NCBI GenBank assembly: GCA_041739465.1
Contig: JBGSNX010000083.1
Coordinates: forward strand, 1-64,000
Length of the DNA stretch: 64,000 nt
Source: BOKV01 sp041739465
GTDB lineage: Bacteria > Pseudomonadota > Alphaproteobacteria > Rhizobiales > Rhizobiaceae
Reading direction: 5' to 3'
Positions 41,488 to 49,879 of this stretch are shown in pieces. Each line of letters starts with the position of its first letter. Positions within the stretch are counted from its first letter, which is position 1. Below the pieces are notes generated by a model. That model searched no databases. It was not told the DNA's origin and worked only from the letters and a program-made list of their open reading frames with translations. The position numbers and the translations under genes are program-made.

Positions 41488-42177
41488 TCATTGTTTTGCC
41501 GGAACCACAAAATCAAAGCTTTGTCCGGCAAATGGCTCATTCTGGTAGCGAAAATGCCACCATTCGCGCGAGTAGTTTGAAAAGCCTTGCCGCCTCATCG
41601 CTTGCACCAACAATTTCCGGTTGGCCCGCGCTTGCGCACTCACGGCTGTTGACGCAGTATGGCTGAGAGGATCAAACAGGTCGAAAATTCCGCCCATTTC
41701 AGCGCTGGTGAACAAGCCGTCAGGGCCAAGCTTGCCAAAACCAATGTCCACCGATCCGCCGCTGGAATGGCCGGACCGTGCCGCGATGTACCCGGACTTG
41801 ATCAAGCGTGAGCGGGCAATCTTCGGATGCCATTGCGGATCGGTGACTGACCCGCCTTCGGCAGCCCATTTCACAAAATGGCGAACCGCCCGCGCTGGCC
41901 GGTAGCAATCGAAAACCACCAGCGTCAGCCCGTCCGCCGCCATCGCGGCTTGCACCTTGCCCAAAGCCTCGGCAACCGGCTTTGCCAGAACGCATTGCGC
42001 GCCGTCATAGCCTGGAACCGGCACCTTGGTGAAATTGTCCGCGCCATGATAGCGAATGTCCTGGCGGATGCTTGGCGCAATTTCGCCCAGATAGGCAAAG
42101 CCTGGCGGTAATTCAGCCGCAGCGTTGCCGTTGACCGCTGTCGCCGCCATAAAGGCGAAAGCCAGCCAAATCCTCAT
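41488..42177 (-). CDS. Secreted D-alanyl-D-alanine dipeptidase, VanX/DdpX-like (peptidase M15D)
   Basis: A 229-residue protein with a signal peptide (1-19, NGNAAAE). The zinc site is in ARSGHSSGGSVDIG (SxHxxGxAxD-type, His and Asp ligands) and EWWHFRYQ (Glu base, His ligand); FDCYRPARAVRHF holds the transition-state Arg. It should cut D-Ala-D-Ala or related D,L-peptides in the periplasm; nothing suggests a vancomycin-resistance cluster. The ATG overlaps the caspase stop (ATGA at 42174-42177), so the two are translated together. This coupling is unusual and discussed in findings. Confidence 0.87.
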   Translation of the reverse strand: MRIWLAFAFMAATAVNGNAAAELPPGFAYLGEIAPSIRQDIRYHGADNFTKVPVPGYDGAQCVLAKPVAEALGKVQAAMAADGLTLVVFDCYRPARAVRHFVKWAAEGGSVTDPQWHPKIARSRLIKSGYIAARSGHSSGGSVDIGFGKLGPDGLFTSAEMGGIFDLFDPLSHTASTAVSAQARANRKLLVQAMRRQGFSNYSREWWHFRYQNEPFAGQSFDFVVPAKQ

Positions 42178-43568
42178 TCGATGCGCAATTCGCTGATTGC
42201 TGTGTCGCGGTATTTCGAGCCGCGATAAACCGTGTCAATCTCGATCATGATCCAGCTGAGCAGATTGGAATTGTCGAGCGAGATTGATTGCCAATTGCCA
42301 TTGTCCGACAGCTGAACTTCATTGCGGCCGCCTGCTGAATCAACAACCACAATCGTGCGCACCCGGTTGTTTTTCGAAAAGATGTCGCGGCTCTTGTTGT
42401 AGCCGTTGAGGATGTCGAGTTTGGAAACCGTGCGCGGCTCGGGAAAGCGGATGATGACTGCTTCACCCACGCCATCACCCTCCGAGCCTTCCACCCATGC
42501 CGTGGCAGGATTGTCGTCAAAAAGATTGTCAGGTCCGTATTGATTGCCTTTCTGCGCGTCGAGGATGGAAGACACGCAAGGCACCCCACCGCCAGCACCA
42601 TTGCGTTGGTCGAGGCAGGTTTCGCCGCCAAAGCTTGGCGAAGGCAGCTGTTCGGGTTCAGGCAAGGCAAGGCTCGAAAGCACTTCATCCTTGATCTGCT
42701 GTTTGGCGCCAACTGGTTTTTTCTTGATGGTCAGGCTGTCTAAAATCGAAGTACCATTGGGATCGGTTACCCGTACATCGTCCGATTTGACTGCTGGATC
42801 TGCTGCAGCAATGCCTGTTGCGTTGAAAAAGAACTCACCTGTAATCGAACTGGTTTCCCAGGGGATTTGGCTCTCACCGGTCGCTTCCTGAACCTTGGCC
42901 CGAGCTTTCTTGAACACGCGCTCGATTGGCAGACCCGGCTCGCCCATCGCTTCAACAAGCGCTTTTGTATAAGGACTGTTGCCGTCTTCGCCGTCCAATG
43001 CCACCTGCCCCGGAGCTGTTGCATAGGCAATGTAAGAGCCCTTGGGCGCATCGACGGGCGCAAGTCCGCGTGAAGCGCTGCGGCCACTGCCGGCAAACGG
43101 ATTGTTGCGGCAGGCATCGAGAATGATGATGTTGACGCCACTTTTGGATGATTCCATCACGCCCAGAAAATCATTGATGTTGATGGCCTCAAGGTCAACT
43201 TCGTCCTCGCTGGCGATGTTGGCGTTGACGGGCATCAGATAGTTCTCGCCCTTCACCTGCACTCCATGACCGGCGTAGTAAAACAATGCTGCCTCGGTAT
43301 CCCGCTCGCGGATGGTCCGGCCGAATTCAAGCATCGCCCGCTTGAGAGTGTCGTAATCTGCATCCACCAGTGTTTTGACCGTGAAGCCTGTGCGCTGCAG
43401 CATTTCACCCATCAACCGGGCGTCATTTTGCGGGTTGGCCAATACCGGCGCGTTGGAATAATTCGAATTGCCAACAATCAGCGCAACGCGCTCGCCCGCA
43501 ATGGCCGGGAGCCAACCGAAAAAGGCTGTCAGAACAATTGCTGCAATCAATGTCAGTCGGCGCATCAT
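42174..43568 (-). CDS. Secreted caspase-family (C14) protein with discoidin-like C-terminal domain
   Basis: A 464-residue protein: signal peptide (1-25, PAIAGE), then a caspase p20-like domain starting VALIVGNSNYSNAPVLANPQNDA. The catalytic dyad is His in ALFYYAGHGVQ (about 97) and Cys in IIILDACRNNPF (about 147). SYIAYATAPGQVALDGEDGNSPYTKAL is also typical. A linker of about 90 residues leads to a C-terminal discoidin/NADase-type glycan-binding-like domain with YGPDNLFDDNPATAWVEGSE and VRTIVVVDSAG. Two ATGs adjoin (43568, 43565). It is divergent from the second caspase across 197 bases and coupled to the VanX-like gene. Target unknown. Confidence 0.85.
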   Translation of the reverse strand: MMRRLTLIAAIVLTAFFGWLPAIAGERVALIVGNSNYSNAPVLANPQNDARLMGEMLQRTGFTVKTLVDADYDTLKRAMLEFGRTIRERDTEAALFYYAGHGVQVKGENYLMPVNANIASEDEVDLEAININDFLGVMESSKSGVNIIILDACRNNPFAGSGRSASRGLAPVDAPKGSYIAYATAPGQVALDGEDGNSPYTKALVEAMGEPGLPIERVFKKARAKVQEATGESQIPWETSSITGEFFFNATGIAAADPAVKSDDVRVTDPNGTSILDSLTIKKKPVGAKQQIKDEVLSSLALPEPEQLPSPSFGGETCLDQRNGAGGGVPCVSSILDAQKGNQYGPDNLFDDNPATAWVEGSEGDGVGEAVIIRFPEPRTVSKLDILNGYNKSRDIFSKNNRVRTIVVVDSAGGRNEVQLSDNGNWQSISLDNSNLLSWIMIEIDTVYRGSKYRDTAISELRIE

Positions 43569-43765
43569 GGTCTCCAAAGGCTGGCGAAATTCTTGGTACG
43601 CCCTTGCGCCAAGGTCAACCGCAATTGACAGCATGGACGCGCCCGATCGTTTGCAATGTGTGGTCTGTCACAATTGCCCGGTTCATCGGGTGATAAGCAA
43701 GCTGGCTTGCTGCAACAAGGCCGATGTGGGAAGCTTGAACGCCGGGTGCAAAGCTAGGGGGAACA

Positions 43766-45325
43766 ATGGCCGCAGCTTTGAAACAAATTTTCAGTGCGAT
43801 TCGCCTGATGGCTTTGGTTGCCTCCCTTTTCGTGGCGTTTGCTCCAAGGCAGGCATTGGCAGGGCTTGAGCCGGGGCCGGGAAACTCCTGGCTCACAATC
43901 GCCAGCCGGACAAATGCCAGTGAAGCCATCGCAATGGCTCAGCAATATGCTGGCCAATTTCCCACCGTGGTGGTTTTTCAATCGACCAACGGCAATTTTG
44001 GCGTGACCCTTGGCTGGATGAACAAGGCAGAAGGCGAAAGCATCCTGCAAGCCCTTGTGTCCCAGGGGGCAATTCCATCGGACAGCTATTTTACGGCAGG
44101 CGCGCGCTTCGTGCGGGCCGTATGGTCCGCCAATGGTTCACACACTTACGGCGCGCGCGATCTGTATGCTTCTACCCGTATTGGCGGAATTGTCCGAAAC
44201 CTCTCCCCCGCTCCGCAGCCCAAGAAGCAGGAGGCGCCGGTTGTTGCCGAAAAAATGGCCCCGCGCGACGGATTCGTGGCGGGCGTTGATGCAACCAAGG
44301 AGAAGTACCTTTCGCTGCGTTCGGGACCAGGTTCAGGTTTTGAGGAACTGGCCCGCATGCGCGAGAACACAGGCCTGGTGGTTACCGGCACCAAAGGCGG
44401 TTGGTTCGAAGTGCGCGTTTCCAACGGCATGCGCGGCTGGGCCTTTGGCAAATACGTGCAATTCGGCTCCGGCGGGCAGATCGCAAAAGCACCGCAAGAC
44501 AAGGAAATTCCGGTGGTCGGCCCCGATAAGCCGGTAGTCAAGCAGGAAGAAACCGCCAGTAAATCCGTGGAAAAGGAAACGCCTGCACCAACGCTTGAGC
44601 CACAAAAACCGATGACCGACCAGAAACGTGTGGCACTGGTGCTCGGCAACTCAGCCTACCAAAATGCGACAGAACTGGCCAATCCCAAGAACGATGCCGA
44701 CGCGATTTCCAAGAAACTTGCCGGGCTTGGTTTCACGGTCATTACCGGTCTGGACGGCTCCAAGTCCGATATGGAAAAATCCATCCGCGAGTTTGTGAAG
44801 CAACTGGATGGCGCTGACGTTGCCCTGTTGTTTTATGCCGGGCATGGCATGCAGGTGAATGGCAACAATTACCTCATTCCAATCGATGCAAAGCTCGAGG
44901 AATCCACCGCGCTTGACTTTGAGACCATAAACCTGGCCGCGATCCTCAATTTCATGAACGGCGAAGACCGCATCTCCATTGCCCTGCTCGATGCATGCCG
45001 CGACAATCCGCTGTCACGGACTTTCGCGCGAAGCCTTGGGAAATCCCGCTCTTCACTGATTGGCCGCGGCCTTGCCCGCCCGGATGTCGGCAATGGCGAA
45101 ATCCTGATCGGATTTGCTACCGCGCCCGGCGAAACAGCTGCGGACGGCGAAGGAGATAATTCGCCCTTTACGACCGCCTTGATCAAGCACATGGACGCCA
45201 AGGACCTCGACATCGAGTTGATGATGAAGCGGGTGAAGCGCGATGTTTACGAGGCTACCCAGGAAGAGCAGGAGCCTTTTGTGGAATCCGGCCTTCGCCA
45301 GGAATTCCACTTCAATCCGAAATGA
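43766..45325 (+). CDS. Secreted caspase-family (C14) protein with N-terminal SPOR-like and SH3 domains
   Basis: A 519-residue protein: signal peptide (1-32, PRQALAG), a region of about 100 residues (WLTIASRTNASEAIAMAQQYA) reminiscent of a SPOR/repeat fold, an SH3b domain (KYLSLRSGPGSGFEELARM to GWAFGKYVQF, about 174-232), a Pro/Lys/Glu linker, and a caspase domain from RVALVLGNSAYQNATELANP. The dyad is in LLFYAGHGMQ (His about 366) and IALLDACRDNPLS (Cys about 412). AGGGGGA precedes the ATG. It shares about half of its caspase core pattern with the divergent neighbour but carries different envelope-binding modules. Its 3' end overlaps a possible small gene on the other strand. Confidence 0.85.
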   Translation: MAAALKQIFSAIRLMALVASLFVAFAPRQALAGLEPGPGNSWLTIASRTNASEAIAMAQQYAGQFPTVVVFQSTNGNFGVTLGWMNKAEGESILQALVSQGAIPSDSYFTAGARFVRAVWSANGSHTYGARDLYASTRIGGIVRNLSPAPQPKKQEAPVVAEKMAPRDGFVAGVDATKEKYLSLRSGPGSGFEELARMRENTGLVVTGTKGGWFEVRVSNGMRGWAFGKYVQFGSGGQIAKAPQDKEIPVVGPDKPVVKQEETASKSVEKETPAPTLEPQKPMTDQKRVALVLGNSAYQNATELANPKNDADAISKKLAGLGFTVITGLDGSKSDMEKSIREFVKQLDGADVALLFYAGHGMQVNGNNYLIPIDAKLEESTALDFETINLAAILNFMNGEDRISIALLDACRDNPLSRTFARSLGKSRSSLIGRGLARPDVGNGEILIGFATAPGETAADGEGDNSPFTTALIKHMDAKDLDIELMMKRVKRDVYEATQEEQEPFVESGLRQEFHFNPK

Positions 45326-45473
45326 CCGCGGTAGGCTGCGGTGCTTGCATGCCATGCGCCTGGGACACAAAATCGGCATGGGTGCCATTGTGGTTCCAGA
45401 ACAAGGCCGCGGCGAGCGACGCAAGGGTGATCATCATGGCTGCGAATGCGGATCTGAGAACTTGAAATTTCAT
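45312..45473 (-). CDS. Possible small single-helix membrane protein
   Basis: A 53-residue frame starting MKFQVLRSAFAAMM, with one hydrophobic segment (about 8-26) and a short polar tail containing His residues. GGAAC lies six bases before the ATG. It overlaps the 3' end of the second caspase by 14 bases in convergent orientation. No family recognised; it may be a real short gene or chance. The 238 bases between it and dxr hold nothing else that I can identify. Confidence 0.35.
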   Translation of the reverse strand: MKFQVLRSAFAAMMITLASLAAALFWNHNGTHADFVSQAHGMQAPQPTAVISD

Positions 45474-45711
45474 GGAAATGTTCCGCGCGCTGGGTATTTT
45501 GTCCAAAATCTCCCAACTGTCAGCGATCTTCAATTGCCCGATTGCCGCAGCGACCGATTGACGCCCGGCATATGCCGAATCTGCCTTGCCACCCCATTGG
45601 CAAACCATCGGCAGACAAATAGTTTGCAGCCAGCATGAAACCAGAAACGCGCACCCTCCAGTTCACAGCTGCTTGCCTGCCGGGAACGTCGAACAAAGGC
45701 GGGGCTACGCT

Positions 45712-46875
45712 GTGACCAGGCCGCGCCGCCTTTCCGTCTTTGGCTCCACGGGGTCAATCGGCGTCAACACGCTGGACGTAGTTCAACAGCACGGCGGACG
45801 AGATGCCTTTGAAATCATCGCCCTGACTGGTGCCGCCAATATTGACATGCTGGCACGGCAAGCGCGCGAGACTGGCGCGAAGATTGCCGTTACCGCAGAT
45901 GAAAACCGGTTTGGCGATCTGAAAGCTGCCCTGTCTGGGAGCGGTATAACAACAGCCGCTGGGCGCTCCGGTCTGCTGGAGGCTGCGGCGATGCAGGCCG
46001 ATTGCGCCATGGCCGCAATTGTTGGCACGGCCGGCCTTGAACCAACCCTGGCTGCTGCAGCCAATGGCACAAACATCCTGCTGGCCAACAAGGAATGCCT
46101 TGTCACAGGCGGCAGCCTGTTTGTTGACGCAGTAAAGGCGGGGGGCGGCGCGCTTATCCCGGTAGACAGTGAGCACAGTGCAATTTTCCAGACGCTGGAA
46201 ACGGACAGGCATGAAGCGGTGGAGCGCATCATCCTGACCGCATCAGGTGGGCCATTTCGCAACCACAGCCGAGAACAGATGGCTGGCGTTACGGTTGAAA
46301 CCGCCCGTGCCCACCCGAACTGGTCGATGGGCCTGAAAATTTCCATCGGCAGCGCCACAATGTTCAACAAGGCGCTGGAAATGATCGAGGCGATGCACCT
46401 GTTCGCGCTGCGCCCTGAGCAGGTGGAGGTGATCGTGCATCCCCAGTCGATCGTGCACTCGATGGTGGGCTATTGTGACGGCTCGGTTCTGGCGCAACTT
46501 GGCGCGCCCGACATGCGCACCGCAATTGGCTACGCGCTTGGCTGGCCGCTCCGTCGGCACCTCAATGTCGAGCGCCTCGACTTTGCCAAACTGGCGCGGC
46601 TCGATTTTGAAACCCCGGATGAAGAACGCTTCCCAGCCCTGCGGCTGGCCCGTGTTGCAATGCAGCGCGGCGGCATGCAATCAGCAGTGCTGAATGCAGC
46701 TGAGGAAACCGCCTGCAATGCATTCATCGCAAACAAGATCGGGTTCCTGAAAATTGCCGATATTGTGGAGAATGTCATGGACCGGATGATCAGCCTTCCG
46801 CAGCCAACGACCATGCAGGACGTATTTGAAGCCGACGCACAGGCCCGCCGTCTCGCCGCTGAGCTTGTATCCTAG
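45712..46875 (+). CDS. dxr: 1-deoxy-D-xylulose-5-phosphate reductoisomerase
   Basis: A 387-residue NADPH enzyme converting DXP to 2-C-methyl-D-erythritol 4-phosphate, second step of the MEP pathway. The N-terminus LSVFGSTGSIGVNTLDVV is the NADPH loop; ILLANKECLVTGG, IPVDSEHSAIFQTL (metal and substrate residues), LTASGGPFR and HPNWSMGLKISIGSATMFNKALE are signatures. The only start giving the usual length is GTG at 45712, with GGCGGGG upstream; the open frame before it is not family-like. The stop overlaps the convergent hemA stop by four bases. Confidence 0.94.
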   Translation: MTRPRRLSVFGSTGSIGVNTLDVVQQHGGRDAFEIIALTGAANIDMLARQARETGAKIAVTADENRFGDLKAALSGSGITTAAGRSGLLEAAAMQADCAMAAIVGTAGLEPTLAAAANGTNILLANKECLVTGGSLFVDAVKAGGGALIPVDSEHSAIFQTLETDRHEAVERIILTASGGPFRNHSREQMAGVTVETARAHPNWSMGLKISIGSATMFNKALEMIEAMHLFALRPEQVEVIVHPQSIVHSMVGYCDGSVLAQLGAPDMRTAIGYALGWPLRRHLNVERLDFAKLARLDFETPDEERFPALRLARVAMQRGGMQSAVLNAAEETACNAFIANKIGFLKIADIVENVMDRMISLPQPTTMQDVFEADAQARRLAAELVS

Positions 46876-48164
46876 GCGACAGCCCTTGCCAGCGCGCACT
46901 GGCTCCAAAGATCACACAATGCTTCGGTGAGGTGGGCTATGTCAGCGTCGGTGTGCAGCGGCGAAGGTGTAATACGCAGGCGTTCGGTCTTGCGCGGCAC
47001 GGTCGGGTAGTTGATCGGCTGGACATAGACGCCGTAATTGTCGAGCAGCAGATCGGAAATCCATTTGCACTTTGCCGCATTGCCAACCATCACCGGAACG
47101 ATGTGGCTTGGATTTGGCATGTGCGGAATGCCCTTCCGGTCCAGGCTAGCGCGCACTTTGGCGACATTGGCTTGATGCTGGCGGCGCTCTTCCTGGCTTT
47201 CCTTGAGATGGCGGATCGACGCCACGGCACCGGCAGCAATTGCCGGCGGCAAGGCCGTCGTGAAAATGAACCCGCTGGCATAGGAGCGCACAAAGTCGCA
47301 GGTGGCTGCCGACCCGGCAATGTAGCCGCCCATCACGACAAAGGCCTTGCGCAAGGTTCCTTCGATGATGGTGAGCCGGTCCATCAAGCCTTCGCGTTCG
47401 GCAATGCCGCCGCCGCGTGGACCATAAAGGCCAACCGCGTGCACCTCATCCAGATAGGTCATGGCCCCATGCTGGTCCGCGACATCGCAGATTTCACGCA
47501 TTGGCGAAATGTCGCCATCCATTGAGTAGACGCTTTCGAAAGCAACCAGCTTGGGCGTTTCCTTGGGCAGGCTTGCAAGCTGGCGGTCAAGGTCTGCCGG
47601 ATCATTGTGCTTGAAAATGCGCTTTTCAGCCCGCGAATGGCGGATGCCTTCGATCATCGAGGCATGATTCTTCTCATCCGAAACGATCACCACGCCGGGG
47701 ATATTGGCGCCCAGTGTGCCGAGCGACGCCCAGTTCGAGACATAGCCCGACGTGAAAATAAGCGCCGATTCCTTGCCGTGCAGATCGGCCAGTTCACGTT
47801 CCAAAATCACATGATGGTGGTTTGTGCCGGAGATGTTGCGCGTGCCGCCAGCGCCAGTTCCACTGAGGTCGATCGCTTCGTGCATGGCGGCCATGACATC
47901 GCGATTCTGGCCCATGCCCAGATAATCGTTCGAACACCACACGGTAACCTGCTGGACCGAGCCATCGGCACGATGGCGTGTCGCACGTGGAAAACTGCCG
48001 GCATGGCGTTCAAGGTCAGCAAACACACGGTAACGGCCTTCCTCGCGCAGCGCATCAAGCTTCGCCTGAAAGAAGGCTTCAAACCCCTGCGTCGCCGGAT
48101 TGACTTGTCCCTGCATGTCGCTGGAGCCGCTGGCAACCAGCACCGGTTTACCGGAATGGGTCAT
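46872..48164 (-). CDS. hemA: 5-aminolevulinate synthase
   Basis: A 430-residue PLP enzyme that condenses glycine and succinyl-CoA, the first step of the C4 tetrapyrrole route used by alphaproteobacteria; it supplies haem and the cobalamin locus of this window. Motifs: VWCSNDYLGMGQN, GTGAGGTRNISGTNHHHVILE, LVAFESVYSMDGDI, YLDEVHAVGLYGPRGGG and the PLP lysine in IIEGTLRKAFVVMGGYI. AAAGGAGA lies before the ATG at 48164, favouring it over ATG 48116, although the first 18 residues are not usual in the family. An exact TTGAT-N4-ATCAA box 158-171 bases upstream suggests FNR/FixK control under low oxygen. Confidence 0.95.
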   Translation of the reverse strand: MTHSGKPVLVASGSSDMQGQVNPATQGFEAFFQAKLDALREEGRYRVFADLERHAGSFPRATRHRADGSVQQVTVWCSNDYLGMGQNRDVMAAMHEAIDLSGTGAGGTRNISGTNHHHVILERELADLHGKESALIFTSGYVSNWASLGTLGANIPGVVIVSDEKNHASMIEGIRHSRAEKRIFKHNDPADLDRQLASLPKETPKLVAFESVYSMDGDISPMREICDVADQHGAMTYLDEVHAVGLYGPRGGGIAEREGLMDRLTIIEGTLRKAFVVMGGYIAGSAATCDFVRSYASGFIFTTALPPAIAAGAVASIRHLKESQEERRQHQANVAKVRASLDRKGIPHMPNPSHIVPVMVGNAAKCKWISDLLLDNYGVYVQPINYPTVPRKTERLRITPSPLHTDADIAHLTEALCDLWSQCALARAVA

Positions 48165-48321
48165 GCTTTGTCTCCTTTGGGATGCGCCGGGACCGGCGCC
48201 ATCCTGTCCCTCCCGAGGACATGTTAAGAATTTTCATCGAACGACCTCCCAAGATCATGCAACCTTGTTTCCGGGCCATTGCAATACGAGGTTTTTGTAC
48301 ACACTGTTTAGCATGTGCTGT

Positions 48322-48335
48322 TTGATCAGGATCAA
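48322..48335. promoter_or_regulatory. FNR/FixK-type box in the hemA-cyclase divergent region
   Basis: TTGATCAGGATCAA matches the FNR/FixK consensus TTGAT-N4-ATCAA exactly. It lies between divergent hemA (start 48164) and the cyclase gene (start 48374). If it activates hemA from a class II position, transcription would start near 48287, leaving a leader of about 120 bases. Control of hemA by FixK/FNR is known in related bacteria. For the cyclase the box would lie too close to the start to activate, so it could repress. Confidence 0.7.
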
Positions 48336-48373
48336 CGGTGCAAAACGTCACAGCAGGACAGGAATCGCGCCAC

Positions 48374-49795
48374 ATGGCTTCGACCCAGAACCAAACCGGT
48401 AAGGCTACGGGAATATTCAGCCGGTTCGGCGGGTTATTGACCGCGATGCGCTCAACAAGAATGGAAGAAGCGGAACAGGCGCGGCGCAATCCTTGGCTGG
48501 CGCGCGCCCTTGAAGAAGAAAAGATGGAAGGTCAACGCATCGCCACATGGGCACGCAGTATTGCCCTTGGCGTCGTCGCCATCATGCTGGTTTACGTCAA
48601 TCCACGGCTTGAAGTCATTTACTATGAAGTCCTGCTGGCAGCCTTCCTCTTGATCGGAATTGCCCAGTTTCGCGCTGCTCGCGTGGGCCAATCGGGGCTC
48701 GAACTTGCGCTCATCCTGCTGGACCTTGTTTTGTTAACGGTGACGCTGGCTGTTCCCAACCCGTTTGGCCAGGGCGAATGGCCAACCGCGATCCAGTACC
48801 GTTTTGGCGGATTTATCTATTTCTACATATTCCTTGCCTCGGCCACGCTCGCTTACAGCTGGCGCACGGTTCAAAGCATCGGCATCTGGGCCGGTGTGAT
48901 CTGGCTGACCAGCGTCGGACTGGTGAGCTGGCTCGGGGTGACTTATCCCGAACTGAGCTCGAACGTCAAAACAGCGCTCGCCGGCTATGACCGTGTTTTC
49001 GATGTTCTCGACCCCAACAGTGTTGAACTGCGGATTCGCATCCAGGAAGTCGTGGTTTTCGTCCTTGTCGCCGCAATCATCGGCATGAAGTCGCGGCGAT
49101 CGAGCCGCTTGCTGATGCGCCAGGCCGACATGGCGGAGCAGCGGGCAAATCTTTCAAGATACTTCCCGCCAAACATGGTGGAGGAACTGGCAAGCCGCTC
49201 GGACCCGATGGGCGGCACACGAACCCAGCGGGTGGCCGTGCTTTTCGCTGACCTCGTAGGCTTCACCCGGCTCGCTGAAGAGAGCAATCCTCAGGAAGTG
49301 ATTGCCCTTTTGCGCAGTTTTCACGCAGGGCTAGAGGAAGCGGTTTTTTCCAATGGTGGCACGCTCGACAAGTATTTGGGCGATGGCGTCATGGCGACAT
49401 TCGGCACGCCGCAATCAACCCTCGCCGATGCGCAAAACGCCATCAACGCGGCCTTTGCCATGCAGGCGGCGATGGACCGGATCAACGAGGAACGCGAAGC
49501 GGCGAACCAGACCCCGTTGCATCTTTCCATAGGCGTGCATTTTGGTGAGGTCACGCTCGGTGACATCGGCACAGCGCGGCGCAAGGAATTCGCCACCCTC
49601 GGCGATACCGTGAATGTTGCGGCAAGGCTTGAGGCGGCCAGCCGGGAACTTTCGTGCCGGATTGTCATCAGCAATGACGTGATGAACTCGGTCGATCCGG
49701 AATCGGAGCGCAAGAATTTCCAGACCCGCATGAAGCTGCACGGCGCGCTGCCCCTGCGCGGTCGCGACGAGCCAGTGGATGTGTGGACGGCCTGA
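48374..49795 (+). CDS. Membrane-bound class III adenylate/guanylate cyclase
   Basis: About 473 residues. An N-terminal Glu/Arg-rich helix is followed by about six membrane segments (residues about 60-235), a short coiled linker (SRRSSRLLMRQADMAEQRANLSRYF), then a class III cyclase domain: VAVLFADLVGFTRLAEE with the first metal Asp, GGTLDKYLGDGVMATFG with the second, and FATLGDTVNVAARLEAASR with the transition-state Asn/Arg. The substrate residues look adenylate-type, but this was not resolved with certainty. The ATG at 48374 has ACAGGA about ten bases upstream; a GTG at 48338 would add 12 residues. cAMP produced would act in the cytoplasm. Confidence 0.88.
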   Translation: MASTQNQTGKATGIFSRFGGLLTAMRSTRMEEAEQARRNPWLARALEEEKMEGQRIATWARSIALGVVAIMLVYVNPRLEVIYYEVLLAAFLLIGIAQFRAARVGQSGLELALILLDLVLLTVTLAVPNPFGQGEWPTAIQYRFGGFIYFYIFLASATLAYSWRTVQSIGIWAGVIWLTSVGLVSWLGVTYPELSSNVKTALAGYDRVFDVLDPNSVELRIRIQEVVVFVLVAAIIGMKSRRSSRLLMRQADMAEQRANLSRYFPPNMVEELASRSDPMGGTRTQRVAVLFADLVGFTRLAEESNPQEVIALLRSFHAGLEEAVFSNGGTLDKYLGDGVMATFGTPQSTLADAQNAINAAFAMQAAMDRINEEREAANQTPLHLSIGVHFGEVTLGDIGTARRKEFATLGDTVNVAARLEAASRELSCRIVISNDVMNSVDPESERKNFQTRMKLHGALPLRGRDEPVDVWTA

Positions 49796-49879
49796 AGCAA
49801 TAGCTGGACGGAACTGCAAACATGGCTGCCATGCAAAAATCAGCAGGCGCAAACCATTCCACTCGCCTATAAGGCAGGA

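Noticed and set aside
41488..42177. Vancomycin-resistance cluster
   Set aside because: Only a VanX-like dipeptidase is present; no VanA/VanH ligase or two-component genes. Gram-negative DdpX-type role is more likely.
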